Notes: generated by a model from the sequence alone, not told the origin. A stretch of DNA of 64,000 nt from Chlorobiota bacterium (GCA_016788565.1 JAEUSP010000048.1:1-64000); one strand, 5' to 3'. Positions 42,837 to 51,305 are shown, counted from the stretch's first letter. Made by a program: numbers and translations.

Positions 42837-44780
42837 ATGCAGGAACGAATGGAATTTCAGACTGAAGCCAGACAGCTTCTGGACTTGATGATCCACTCCG
42901 TCTATTCCAACAAGGACATCGTCCTTCGTGAGTTAATCAGCAACAGCTCCGACGCGCTGGATAAACTCCGGATCGAATCGCTTCAGAACGAACCTCTGCG
43001 CGGGTTGTGGAGCGACCCCGCCATCCGAATCGAGTTCAGCACGGAAGCCCGCACCATCAGCATCAGCGACAACGGCATCGGGATGAATCGCCAGGAAATC
43101 GTGGCCAACATCGGCACGATTGCCCGCAGCGGAACCCGCGAGTTTTTGACGATGCTGAAATCGAAATCGGAAGGGGGCCAGCCGCTGAATGCCGACCTGA
43201 TTGGCCAGTTCGGCGTTGGGTTCTACTCCACTTTTATGATTGCCGACCGCGTGACGATTCTGACCCGCCGCGCCGGTGAGCCAGAAGCGTGGCAATGGGA
43301 ATCCACCGGCGATGGAACCTACACCATCGAAGAAGCCAGCCGCGCCGCCAACGGAACAACCGTCACGCTTCACCTGAAGCCAAGCGACCACGAAGATGCC
43401 ATCCACGACTATGCCGACGAATGGACCATCCGCCGCATCGTCAAGAAGTACAGCGATTTCGTCAGCTACCCAATCCGGCTCCGAACCGAAAAACCGGCTA
43501 CCGACGATGACAAAAACGATGCCGGCGGCGGAATCCTGACAGACCACGGCACCGTGATTCGTGATGAAGTTCTGAACTCCATGAAAGCACTCTGGACCCG
43601 CCCAACAAGCGAGATTCAGCCGGCTGAGTACAACGAGTTCTACAAGCACATTGGCCACGACTGGAGCGACCCGCTTCGCGCAATCCATTTCCGGGCCGAG
43701 GGGACATTTGAGTATTTCGCGCTGCTGTTCATTCCGCCGCGTGCGGGGATGGACCTTTTCTCACGCGAGGGTTCGCACGGGTTGAGCCTGTACGTGAAGC
43801 GGATTTTCATCATGGACGATGCCAAGGACCTGCTGCCAAGCTACCTCCGGTTTGTGAAAGGTGTGGTGGATTCCGAGGACCTTCCGCTGAATATCTCCCG
43901 CGAAATTCTTCAGCAGAACCGCCAAATCCAGCTGATGCGGAAGCGGATCACCAAGAAGGTGCTGGAGACGCTGGCGGAGCTTCGCGATAGCGACCCAGAG
44001 AAGTATGCGGCCTTCTGGAAGGAGTTCGGCAGCGCGCTGAAGGAGGGGATTTATCAGGATGAAGAGAACCGCGAGCAGTTGCTGGGCCTGGGGCTGTTCG
44101 ACACAACCGAGGGGGATGCAAAAAGCACACTGAAGGAGTACGTGGAGAAGATGAAAGAGGGGCAGGAGGGAATTTGGTACATCACCGGCGAGAACCTGGG
44201 GGTGTTGCGGAACTCACCCCACCTTGAAGCCTTCCGCGACCGTGGCCACCAGGTGCTTCTGCTCAGCGACCCGATTGATGAAATCTGGACTGGGATGGTG
44301 ACGGAGTTCCAGGGGAAAAAATTCCAATCCATCACCCGCGGCGATATTGACCTGGGAAGCAAAGAAGAGAAAACGGAGCACGAAAAAGAGCGGAAGGAGA
44401 AGACCGAAGAATTTGGCCCGCTGCTTGGGGCAATCAAGGAGCGGCTGCAGGAGGATGTGAAGGAGGTGCGAATCGGCAACCGGCTTCGCTCGTCGGCAGC
44501 CTGCTTAGTGGCCGACGACAACGACATGACCCCGCAGATGGAGAAAATCATGCGAGCAATGGGCCAGGAGCCACCCCGCAGCAAACGAATTTTGGAGGTG
44601 AACCCCGATCACCCAGTGCTTGGCAAGCTGTTGGCAATGCAATCCAACAACGTAAGCGACCCGCAGCTTGAGGATTACATTGACTTGCTGTACGGCCAAG
44701 CAATCCTTGCCGAAGGTGGGGACCTGCCGGACCCCGCACACATGAGTCGCCTGATTGCCCAGTTGATGGTGCAAGCCTAA
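42837..44780 (+). CDS. htpG: Hsp90-family chaperone HtpG
   Basis: A 647-residue cytoplasmic ATP-dependent chaperone. The GHKL ATPase domain shows LRELISNSSDALDKLR near 31-46, ISISDNGIGMNRQEIVANIG near 78-97, LIGQFGVGFYSTFM near 120-133 and GTTVTLHL near 178. The middle domain has the catalytic Arg region (NISREILQQNRQI), and the C-terminal dimerisation domain is complete. The first Met is four codons before MEFQTEARQLL and fits the family beginning. It is single, with a strong terminator after the stop. Confidence 0.96.
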   Translation: MQERMEFQTEARQLLDLMIHSVYSNKDIVLRELISNSSDALDKLRIESLQNEPLRGLWSDPAIRIEFSTEARTISISDNGIGMNRQEIVANIGTIARSGTREFLTMLKSKSEGGQPLNADLIGQFGVGFYSTFMIADRVTILTRRAGEPEAWQWESTGDGTYTIEEASRAANGTTVTLHLKPSDHEDAIHDYADEWTIRRIVKKYSDFVSYPIRLRTEKPATDDDKNDAGGGILTDHGTVIRDEVLNSMKALWTRPTSEIQPAEYNEFYKHIGHDWSDPLRAIHFRAEGTFEYFALLFIPPRAGMDLFSREGSHGLSLYVKRIFIMDDAKDLLPSYLRFVKGVVDSEDLPLNISREILQQNRQIQLMRKRITKKVLETLAELRDSDPEKYAAFWKEFGSALKEGIYQDEENREQLLGLGLFDTTEGDAKSTLKEYVEKMKEGQEGIWYITGENLGVLRNSPHLEAFRDRGHQVLLLSDPIDEIWTGMVTEFQGKKFQSITRGDIDLGSKEEKTEHEKERKEKTEEFGPLLGAIKERLQEDVKEVRIGNRLRSSAACLVADDNDMTPQMEKIMRAMGQEPPRSKRILEVNPDHPVLGKLLAMQSNNVSDPQLEDYIDLLYGQAILAEGGDLPDPAHMSRLIAQLMVQA

Positions 44781-44786
44781 CAACTA

Positions 44787-44818
44787 AACGCTGCCCCGAC
44801 CTCCATCGGGGCAGCGTT
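44787..44818 (+). terminator. htpG terminator
   Basis: A 13-bp perfect stem (AACGCTGCCCCGA / TCGGGGCAGCGTT) with a 6-base loop, followed by GTTT, seven bases past the htpG stop. Confidence 0.85.
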
Positions 44819-44973
44819 GTTTAAGCATACAATCATTTTTCCACCCCCAAAAAAATCCTTGCTTTCCCCCCCCCAGCCGAAGTATTATTGCCCGCAGACA
44901 ATCTACGCCGTTCGGCATCTAGCGCAGTTTGCGACTTGGATAGGCAAATTGAGGAAGAAGCGTAGAAGATCGC

Positions 44974-45174
44974 GTGTGGGTTAGCAAGCGGCTGGAAGCC
45001 ATAGCAGAATTATTTTTGGCTGCTATGCCCGAGTCCTTTTCAAACTCGGCTGACCATCCGCTCGAACAAAGTACCCAATGGCTCATTACCAAGTGTCAGG
45101 GCGACTGGCGCGACGTTGCTGACTTAATCCTATCCACTGCAAAACAGAACGCAGCATTGCCTTTTATTTTTTGA
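44974..45174 (+). CDS. Possible small hypothetical protein
   Basis: A 66-codon GTG-start frame with a purine-rich GAGGAAGAAG 13-22 bases upstream. The product is helical and amphipathic (VSKRLEAIAELFLAAMPESF, then WRDVADLILSTAKQ) and ends LPFIF. It lies in a 680-bp gap and precedes a plus-strand terminator at 45319, so something is probably transcribed here. No family is recognised, and it could equally be part of a non-coding RNA. Confidence 0.35.
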   Translation: MWVSKRLEAIAELFLAAMPESFSNSADHPLEQSTQWLITKCQGDWRDVADLILSTAKQNAALPFIF

Positions 45175-45318
45175 AGGCGATGATACTTTCACAACAGCAG
45201 CTACACCAAGCTTGCAGCGGTGCCGAACGGCAGATATTTCTGCAGATATTTTTTCAGAAAATCTTGCTGGGCTGGCCTTCCCACCACGGGAATGGAAAGC
45301 CTTGTGAGGTACAGGAGA

Positions 45319-45356
45319 AAGGCGGCCACGGTGGTGCGTGGTCGCCTTATTTTTTT
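45319..45356 (+). terminator. Rho-independent terminator without a recognised upstream gene
   Basis: AAGGCGGCCACG (45319-45330) pairs with CGTGGTCGCCTT (45337-45348), with one G-T pair, and is followed by ATTTTTTT. It implies a plus-strand transcript between the htpG terminator and this point. Confidence 0.8.
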
Positions 45357-45401
45357 CTGATTTTTTTTCTCCATTTTCGCACACCACATAATTCCGAGCA
45401 T

Positions 45402-45445
45402 AAAAAAAACCGCCGCACAATCAGTTGTTGTGCGGCGGTTTTTTT
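45402..45445. terminator. Bidirectional terminator
   Basis: The stem AACCGCCGCACAA / TTGTGCGGCGGTT has an A-run before it and a T-run after it, so it works in both directions. It ends the minus-strand tricorn gene 16 bases past its stop. Confidence 0.88.
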
Positions 45446-45460
45446 GTTTGCTTCGGAACT

Positions 45461-48400
45461 CTACGAACTCACCCTTCCGTTGCGCTCCCGTTTTGGCAGC
45501 GGGGCGGGGGCAAGGGTTGGGCGGTCGCCAAATTCGGGGCGGTTGGTTGGGTGCTCGTTCAGCAGCCGCAGCACTTCGGCGATTCCCCGTTCAAGCTGTG
45601 TGTCGCGCCCGGCAACGTGGTCTTGCGGAGTGATGTCCACATCAATGTCGGGGTCGGTTCCGTAGTTCTCCAATCCCCAGTGAACATCCATAAACCAGGT
45701 GCTGAACTCCGGCTGCGTTGTCACCGATCCATCCACCATTGGGTTGCGTGGCCAGATTCCCACAACCCCGCCCCAAGTTCGTTTGCCGATCAACGGGCCC
45801 AAGTTCATCAGCTTGAAGCTGTGCGAGAAGATGTCGCCATCGCTTCCGGCGTTTTCGTTGGTGAGCGCCACCATCGGCCCCAGGACGCTGTTGCTGGGAT
45901 AGGGGCTTGGCAAGCCGTAGCGTGGCAGGCTGTAGCCGATTGTTTTGCGCGCCAATTTCTCCAAGATCAACTGCGAAACGTGGCCGCCGCCGTTGAACCG
46001 GACATCCACCACCAGCGCGTCGCGCAGTGATTCGGTAAGGAACCCGCGGTGGAACTCGCTGTACCCAAACGGCCCCATGTTCGGGATGTGGACGTAGCCC
46101 ACACGCCCGTTGGTTGCTTCGTGAACCTTCCGGCGGTTTTCGTTCACCCACTCGCGATACCGAACCGCGCCTTCGCTCCGCAGCGTCTTAATCTGGACGG
46201 TTTTTTCTTCTGTTGAGCCATTCTGCCGATAGGTCAACGCAACATCGCTGCCGGCCATGTTCACCAGGTGGACGGATGGACCTTTTTCCTTCGTGAGCCG
46301 CTTGCCGTTGATTGCTACAATCGCATCCCCTTCGGCAATGTTCACCCCTGCGCGATCCAGCGGCGAGCCGAACTGTTCGCTCCAAGAATCGCCCCGCGCA
46401 ATGTGCCGAACGTGCCATGCGTTGTCCGATTCATCCCAGGCCAGATCGGCCCCCAAAAATCCTTGGGCGTAGTGTGGCGAAGGGCGGTAATCGCCGCCAA
46501 TTTCGTAAGCGTGCGATGTCCCCAACTCACCTTGAAGCTCCCAGATCAAATCGCTGAACTCCGCACGGGTTCCAATTTTGTCCAGAAGGGGGAGGTAGAG
46601 TGTGTAGATGTTGGGCCAGTTCAGCCCCAGCAGCCCTTCGGTCCAGAAATAATCGCGCTGCAACCGCCAGGCTTCGCGGTACATCTGCCGCCATTCCTGG
46701 CTGGGGAGAACGCTGATTTTTGGGCGGCTGAGGTCAATCCACCCGCTGTCGTCGCCGCTCTCCTTGCTGGGGTCCGGTTTGTTGGCGGTGGAGATCACGC
46801 GCAGGCGTTGCCCCGAGCGGTAGATCAGCGCGTCGGTTTCGGGAAGCAGTTCAATCTCGCTAACGCCACCGACGAAGTTTTCGGTCTTCATCGTCTCGAA
46901 GTCGTAGCAATCCAGCACCCCCGATGGGGTTGGCTCGGCGTAGATATTCCGGCTAAGGCTTCCCTGGGGTTGGTGGTTCACAAAGAAGACTTTCCCCTTT
47001 GCCCCTTTCACTTGTGAGTATCGCCCTTCCGGCACCGGGAAGGGGAGCAGCCGGCGGGTGATTCCGTCGAAGTCAATCGTGATCCCTTTTGGGGCATTGG
47101 CTTCCTCCCCCTGCTTGTGTGCATCGCTGTTGAATTTCTCCATGAAATCTTTCATGGATTTTGGGGCTTTCGGCAGCTTGATGAAAGGGTTCTCGGTCTC
47201 CTTCTGAAGCGTCACCAAATATGGGCGCACGCCGCGTGGGAAGCTGAGATCGAAATGGAGGTTGTCATAGACCGGGTCGTACTCGCGGTAACTGAGGAAG
47301 TAGAGGTATTTCCCTTCGGGGTCGAACGAAGGGGCAACATCCTGAAGCGTCGGCTCGGTCACTTGGTGCTTTTCGCCGGTGGCGATGTTGGCCACCATAA
47401 TGAAGCTGGTCTCGGTCGTATCGGCATGATTAAACGCCAGCCATTGGCCGTCGGGGGACCAAGCGATGGAGGTATCGTGCAGCGTCGGGCTGCGGTCAAT
47501 CACGGTCATCTCACGTTTCTGCAGATCCACCAGCAGCACCTCATTCCGGTTATTGCTGATTGCCACGTGGTCGGCGGTGGGGGAAGGGGTAAGCTCGATA
47601 GCATGGCCGATATCCAAATCCTCGAAGCGGTCTTCGATCTGCTCGGAATTTCCACCTAACAGCACCAGCCGTTCCTCGCCGCTTGCATCGCTGATTGCCA
47701 CCAACCGCTCGCCGTCGTGCAGGTATGTTGCCATCCGGTAGCGCACGCCATCTTCAATGCCGTAGTAGCGCACCGCGCCAGCGTCATTCCCCATTGTAAC
47801 CGGCTTGCCGCGAAGCACCAGGGCAACGGAGTGGCCTTTGGGGTGAAGGGCGTAGTTCTGCAAGTACTCGCTTCCGTCCACAAACCGGCGTTGCCGCTGC
47901 GAGCGTGGGGAGTGGTAGTCAATCTGAATCTTGTTGGTTTGATCGGTGGCGGGGTCGAACAAATAGAGGTCGCCGCCGGCGTGATAGACCACCCGTTTGC
48001 CATCGGTGGAGGGGTTTCGGGCAAAGAAGTCGTCGTGGTCGGTGTGGCGGGTAAGGTCCTGGCCATCGGTGGTGCAGCTGTAGATATTGCCGTAGCCTTC
48101 GTGGTCGCTCACGAAATAGACACGTTCCCCAATCCACATTGGCGATGCGTAGTTGCTCCGCAGCGTCAGCAGTTTGTGGAACTGTCCGTTTCCGGTTGGG
48201 TCAATCCAAAGCTCGCCAGCGGTTCCGCCGCGGTAGCGTTTCCAGCGTGCGGGGTCGGTGGTGTTGCGGCCAATCACCATCCCGCCGTTTGGCCCGCCAT
48301 TTGGCCCAAACGCCACATTGTCCGCCGGCCCCACCGGTAGTGGCTGGAAGTCACCTCCGTTTGGGGAGATGGCGTACGGGATCATGTTGTGTGGAAATGG

Positions 48401-48727
48401 CTGGCCGTGGTGGGCGGTAAAGATGATCTGGCTCCCGTCGGGACTCCAGGCCACGGGGCGCGCAACGGAGCCAAGCCAAGTAAGGCGTTGTGCTGGGCCG
48501 CCAACCGAGGGCATCACGTACAGTTCGTAGGGGCCTTCGTCGCCTGCCATGAAGGCAACCCATTGGCCATCGGGGGAAAGGATGGGGCGGACCGCATTGC
48601 TAACGCTGGTGGTTAATCGGCGGGCGATTCCCCCCGATGCTGGGACCGACCACAAGTCATCCTCGCTGACGAAGATCACCGTGTCGTTGCTGATAGTTGG
48701 GTGGCGGTAATAACCGGATAAAGCCAT
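45461..48727 (-). CDS. Tricorn protease homologue
   Basis: A 1088-residue cytoplasmic protease, with no signal peptide. An N-terminal beta-propeller (about 5-300: PTISNDTVIFVSEDDLWSVP, RPILSPDGQWVAFMAGD) is followed by a second propeller (about 310-640: SIAWSPDGQWLAFNHADT). Next are the C1 helical domain (MYREAWRLQRDYFW), a PDZ domain (about 770-860: AGVNIAEGDAIVAINGKRLT), and the S41 catalytic domain with GYVHIPNMGPFGYSEF, VDVRFNGGGHVSQ and the nucleophile in NENAGSDGD (Ser about 962). Tricorn trims proteasome- or other protease-derived peptides. The length matches the family, and it is monocistronic. Confidence 0.93.
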   Translation of the reverse strand: MALSGYYRHPTISNDTVIFVSEDDLWSVPASGGIARRLTTSVSNAVRPILSPDGQWVAFMAGDEGPYELYVMPSVGGPAQRLTWLGSVARPVAWSPDGSQIIFTAHHGQPFPHNMIPYAISPNGGDFQPLPVGPADNVAFGPNGGPNGGMVIGRNTTDPARWKRYRGGTAGELWIDPTGNGQFHKLLTLRSNYASPMWIGERVYFVSDHEGYGNIYSCTTDGQDLTRHTDHDDFFARNPSTDGKRVVYHAGGDLYLFDPATDQTNKIQIDYHSPRSQRQRRFVDGSEYLQNYALHPKGHSVALVLRGKPVTMGNDAGAVRYYGIEDGVRYRMATYLHDGERLVAISDASGEERLVLLGGNSEQIEDRFEDLDIGHAIELTPSPTADHVAISNNRNEVLLVDLQKREMTVIDRSPTLHDTSIAWSPDGQWLAFNHADTTETSFIMVANIATGEKHQVTEPTLQDVAPSFDPEGKYLYFLSYREYDPVYDNLHFDLSFPRGVRPYLVTLQKETENPFIKLPKAPKSMKDFMEKFNSDAHKQGEEANAPKGITIDFDGITRRLLPFPVPEGRYSQVKGAKGKVFFVNHQPQGSLSRNIYAEPTPSGVLDCYDFETMKTENFVGGVSEIELLPETDALIYRSGQRLRVISTANKPDPSKESGDDSGWIDLSRPKISVLPSQEWRQMYREAWRLQRDYFWTEGLLGLNWPNIYTLYLPLLDKIGTRAEFSDLIWELQGELGTSHAYEIGGDYRPSPHYAQGFLGADLAWDESDNAWHVRHIARGDSWSEQFGSPLDRAGVNIAEGDAIVAINGKRLTKEKGPSVHLVNMAGSDVALTYRQNGSTEEKTVQIKTLRSEGAVRYREWVNENRRKVHEATNGRVGYVHIPNMGPFGYSEFHRGFLTESLRDALVVDVRFNGGGHVSQLILEKLARKTIGYSLPRYGLPSPYPSNSVLGPMVALTNENAGSDGDIFSHSFKLMNLGPLIGKRTWGGVVGIWPRNPMVDGSVTTQPEFSTWFMDVHWGLENYGTDPDIDVDITPQDHVAGRDTQLERGIAEVLRLLNEHPTNRPEFGDRPTLAPAPLPKRERNGRVSS

Positions 48728-49034
48728 TGCGTAACCTGCTCCTCAGGTGGTTGTTGTTATGATAAAAACGATGTGAGTTGCGTTGTTGCCGTTGCAGTGC
48801 TGCGATGCGCGGACTGCGCTCCGCTGGTACACACATTGTGGATTTGCACGGGGTCGCGCAAAATACATTAACGGCGGCAAGATTTGGGCGTGCCATACCC
48901 ACTAAATTTGCGGTTGTTGCACTTGAAAATTGCGAAATCTGGGGGGGAAGCAACTGCTGCTTGGCAATCTTGGTTTCGTAACTTGCTGCAAATCACGGGA
49001 AACCTTCCAACCAACCTTGTGTTCTTGACCACAC
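48728..49034. other. Divergent promoter region, no gene seen
   Basis: This 307 bp lies between the divergent tricorn and ECF sigma genes. There is no ORF with family-like content. A GGAAAC at 48998-49003 is reminiscent of an ECF -35 element, but a matching -10 would fall almost on the start codon. Confidence 0.4.
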
Positions 49035-49592
49035 ATGCATGATGCCCCTCATATTGACGGGCCAAGCGATGAAGAACTGATGGAGCAATTCAAAGGCGGA
49101 AGTGAGCAAGCCTTTGTCGCGCTCTATAAACGATACAACCGTCGGGTGTACGCGTACTGCCTGAAGATGCTTGGCCAGCGCGAAGCTGCCGAAGACCTTT
49201 TCCAAGAAGTCTTCGTTCGGGTAACCCGTAAACGGGATCATTTCCAAAGTGGGAACTTTTCCGCTTGGCTGTTTGCCATCGCTCGGAACCTTTGCCTAAA
49301 CGCCATCCGGGACCGTGTCCACCACGTCCCGATTGATGACGTACACGAAAGTGCAATGGCCTTTCAGCCCGCCGAGGAATACGACGAAAGCAGTGAAATT
49401 TTGAAGAAGGCAATCGAAAAATTGCCACACGATCTTCGCGAAGCCCTTGTGCTACGGGTCTATAATGGCTTCAGCTACAACGAAATTTCGGAGATCACCA
49501 ACACCAAGTTAGCAACCGTGAAGGTCCGAATCTTCCGGGCAAAGCAACGGCTGTATGATATTCTGGCTCCATACTTTTTGGATAAGGTATAA
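49035..49592 (+). CDS. ECF-type RNA polymerase sigma factor
   Basis: A 185-residue sigma factor. Region 2 (about 12-90) has DEELMEQFKGGSEQAFVALY, AAEDLFQEVFVRV and FSAWLFAIARNLCLNAIRD. Region 4 (about 120-182) has IEKLPHDLREALVLRVYNGFSYNEISEIT, then LATVKVRIFRAKQRL. Translation starts at the ATG directly before the conserved part. It is followed after 3 bp by a membrane protein with an anti-sigma-like N-terminus, so the two form a regulatory pair. It is divergent from the tricorn gene. Confidence 0.92.
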   Translation: MHDAPHIDGPSDEELMEQFKGGSEQAFVALYKRYNRRVYAYCLKMLGQREAAEDLFQEVFVRVTRKRDHFQSGNFSAWLFAIARNLCLNAIRDRVHHVPIDDVHESAMAFQPAEEYDESSEILKKAIEKLPHDLREALVLRVYNGFSYNEISEITNTKLATVKVRIFRAKQRLYDILAPYFLDKV

Positions 49593-49595
49593 AAC

Positions 49596-50213
49596 ATGAC
49601 GACACAGGAACTTCTCATCGGACATTTTGAAGGGGGCTTGACCCCAGAAGAATCACTCCATTTGGAGACCATGCTCTCCGGTTCGGCCGAGCTTCGGGCG
49701 CAGTTTCATCAGCATCAACAGATCCATTCCATGATGCAGCGCGAAGCTGAGGAAACCAAACCATCCGATGCACTGGACGAAGCCACAATCGGCGCCGCAC
49801 TGGGCCTGTTGGGGCAAACCGTTGGCGGGGCCAGCATTGCCTTCTGGACCGGAACAAAAATTGCCGCAACGATTGGAACGGTGGTGGTTGGCGGGGCAGT
49901 CACCTGGTTTGCCGTAACCCAAAACCCCGAACCGCAGGCCCCAGCAGCAACCACTACTCAGCCAACTCCAACGATCCAAACCGCGCCAGCACCGCAGTTG
50001 CAGGCACCGACGGTTGCGCCGGTGGTGGTGGAGAAGCCAGCATCCAGCAGTAGCACCGGACAAGTTACTTCAACAAGCAGCTCAAAGGAGTCGAACGCGG
50101 CACGGCTCAAAAATGATAAAGGGGATACGCAAGATGGGAAGATGGATATTGGGAAGGAGGACCCAGTAAATGTGGATGGCGGCACAAAATTCAGCAACGA
50201 AAAACCTAAATAA
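49596..50213 (+). CDS. Anti-sigma-like single-pass membrane protein with Pro/Thr/Ser tail
   Basis: A 205-residue protein encoded 3 bp after the ECF sigma gene. The N-terminal cytoplasmic part, about 1-80 (ELLIGHFEGGLTPEESLHLE and QFHQHQQIHSMMQ), resembles the same part of the large protein at 56878 in length, residue pattern and position. No zinc-binding HxxxCxxC is present, so it is not a ZAS anti-sigma. A membrane helix spans about 86-107. The remaining 95 residues are disordered, rich in Pro/Thr/Gln and then Ser/Lys/Asp, and would lie in the periplasm. The role is inferred from gene order. A strong terminator ends the pair. Confidence 0.75.
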   Translation: MTTQELLIGHFEGGLTPEESLHLETMLSGSAELRAQFHQHQQIHSMMQREAEETKPSDALDEATIGAALGLLGQTVGGASIAFWTGTKIAATIGTVVVGGAVTWFAVTQNPEPQAPAATTTQPTPTIQTAPAPQLQAPTVAPVVVEKPASSSSTGQVTSTSSSKESNAARLKNDKGDTQDGKMDIGKEDPVNVDGGTKFSNEKPK

Positions 50214-50231
50214 GTAGAATGTTCCTCAGTC

Positions 50232-50261
50232 AAAACGGCTCTTCTTTTGAGGAGCCGTTTT
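50232..50261 (+). terminator. Terminator of the second sigma/anti-sigma pair
   Basis: AAAACGGCTC and GAGCCGTTTT form a 10-bp stem with a 10-base loop and a trailing TTTGTTTG, beginning 18 bases after the stop. Confidence 0.85.
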
Positions 50262-50331
50262 TGTTTGTTGGCCACGTTCATCACCCCCCCCTGCGTCCAA
50301 GCTCACGCTCCTCGCAATCACGGGGCTTCTC

Positions 50332-50390
50332 GGTTCGGTGGCTCACACTCATACTTCGCGGCGGGGGCTTCAGCACGAGCGGCGGGCTGG
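50332..50390 (+). repeat. Palindromic interspersed repeat, copy G (degenerate)
   Basis: TTCGGTGGCTCACACTCATA, then a diverged GCGGGGGCTTCAGCACGAGC. It is a plus-orientation core without arms, upstream of truA. Confidence 0.65.
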
Positions 50391-50415
50391 ATTCGGAGAC
50401 AACTCCAACATCCTT

Positions 50416-50450
50416 CATTCGACACTTGGCATTCGACATTCGACATTCCA
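50416..50450 (+). repeat. Heptamer array upstream of truA (CATTCGA type, 5 units)
   Basis: CATTCGA, CACTTGG, CATTCGA, CATTCGA and CATTCCA are in exact 7-bp phase, 47 bp before the truA start. Confidence 0.85.
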
Positions 50451-50497
50451 ACTATCTTTGCTGCGGTTGTACTCACACACACACGTTATCCAACTCC

Positions 50498-51271
50498 ATG
50501 CCCAGATACCGCTTGCTTCTTGAATATGATGGAACCCGCTACAGCGGGTGGCAAATGCAGCAGAATGCCCGCACTGTCCAGGGGATGCTGATCAACGCCG
50601 CGCGCGATGCGTTCGGAAAAGTGGGAGAGGTGATGGGGTCCGGCCGAACCGATGCCGGGGTTCACGCGCTGGGCCAGGTGGTTCATATTGATCTGCCGGA
50701 AAACCTCCCGTCCAACCGAATCCGCATTGGGCTGAACGATCGCTTGCCGGCGGACATCAACGTCCTGAACGCCTTCTCCGTGCCGAAAAATTTCCACGCA
50801 CGCCACGATGCCATTGGCCGAAGCTACCTGTACCAAATCTCGCGCCGGCGCACGGCGTTCGGGAAAAATCTGGTCTGGTGGATTCGTGATGATCTGGATG
50901 TTGGGGCCATGCGCCGCGCCAGCACGATTGCCACCGGAATGCACGATTACCGCGCCTTTGCCGACAACGACCCCTCCGAAAAATCAACGATGGTATTGGT
51001 GGAGTCGGTGGAGGTTGGCGAGTCGGGCGATCTGATTCTGATCCGAATTCGCGCCAGCCATTTTTTGCGGAAAATGGTTCGGCGAATGACCGGCTGCATT
51101 GTGGAGATTGGCCGGGGAAACCTTCCGCTGGATGCCTTTGCTGCATCGCTGGAAAACCCAGACCGCGCCATGACCATGACCGCCCCACCGTCGGGCCTGT
51201 TTCTGCAGCAAGTCCGCTACAAGGGGGAAGCCTACCAAACTGAGTTGAAGCCAGCGGTGATTGAGTTGTGA
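50498..51271 (+). CDS. truA: tRNA pseudouridine(38-40) synthase TruA
   Basis: A 257-residue enzyme that isomerises uridines 38-40 in the anticodon arm of tRNAs. It begins RLLLEYDGTRYSGWQMQ, and the catalytic Asp is at residue 52 in GSGRTDAGVHALGQ. FHARHDAIGRSYLYQI, GMHDYRAFAD, RIRASHFLRKMVRRMTG and the C-terminal PPSGLFLQQVRY are all family features. The ATG at 50498 is chosen, because the long upstream extension reads through repeat copy G and the heptamer array. The gene is bracketed by inverted heptamer arrays. Confidence 0.95.
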   Translation: MPRYRLLLEYDGTRYSGWQMQQNARTVQGMLINAARDAFGKVGEVMGSGRTDAGVHALGQVVHIDLPENLPSNRIRIGLNDRLPADINVLNAFSVPKNFHARHDAIGRSYLYQISRRRTAFGKNLVWWIRDDLDVGAMRRASTIATGMHDYRAFADNDPSEKSTMVLVESVEVGESGDLILIRIRASHFLRKMVRRMTGCIVEIGRGNLPLDAFAASLENPDRAMTMTAPPSGLFLQQVRYKGEAYQTELKPAVIEL

Positions 51272-51305
51272 AATGTCGAATGTCAAATGTCGAATGTCAA
51301 ATTGA
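51271..51305 (+). repeat. Heptamer array downstream of truA (RAATGTC type, 5 units)
   Basis: AAATGTC, GAATGTC, AAATGTC, GAATGTC and AAATTGA begin on the last base of the truA stop codon. The units are the reverse complement of those upstream of truA. Confidence 0.85.

Noticed and set aside
42058-42888. 276-codon plus-strand ORF opposite the FG-GAP-like lipoprotein
   Set aside because: The frame is antisense to a protein with a lipobox and calcium loops; it has low-complexity Arg/Ser composition and no family.
44819-45318. RNase P RNA, tmRNA or tRNA in the gap after htpG
   Set aside because: The conserved core motifs of these RNAs were looked for on both strands and not found.
45171-45665. 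164-codon plus-strand ORF running through two terminators into the tricorn gene
   Set aside because: It crosses two strong hairpin terminators and overlaps a certain gene antisense.
48997-49024. ECF-type autoregulatory promoter before the sigma gene at 49035
   Set aside because: A GGAAAC element is present, but the matching -10 would lie about ten bases before the start codon, leaving almost no leader.
16792-51305. Heptamer arrays considered as CRISPR arrays
   Set aside because: Units are 7 bp without spacers, and no cas gene is present.
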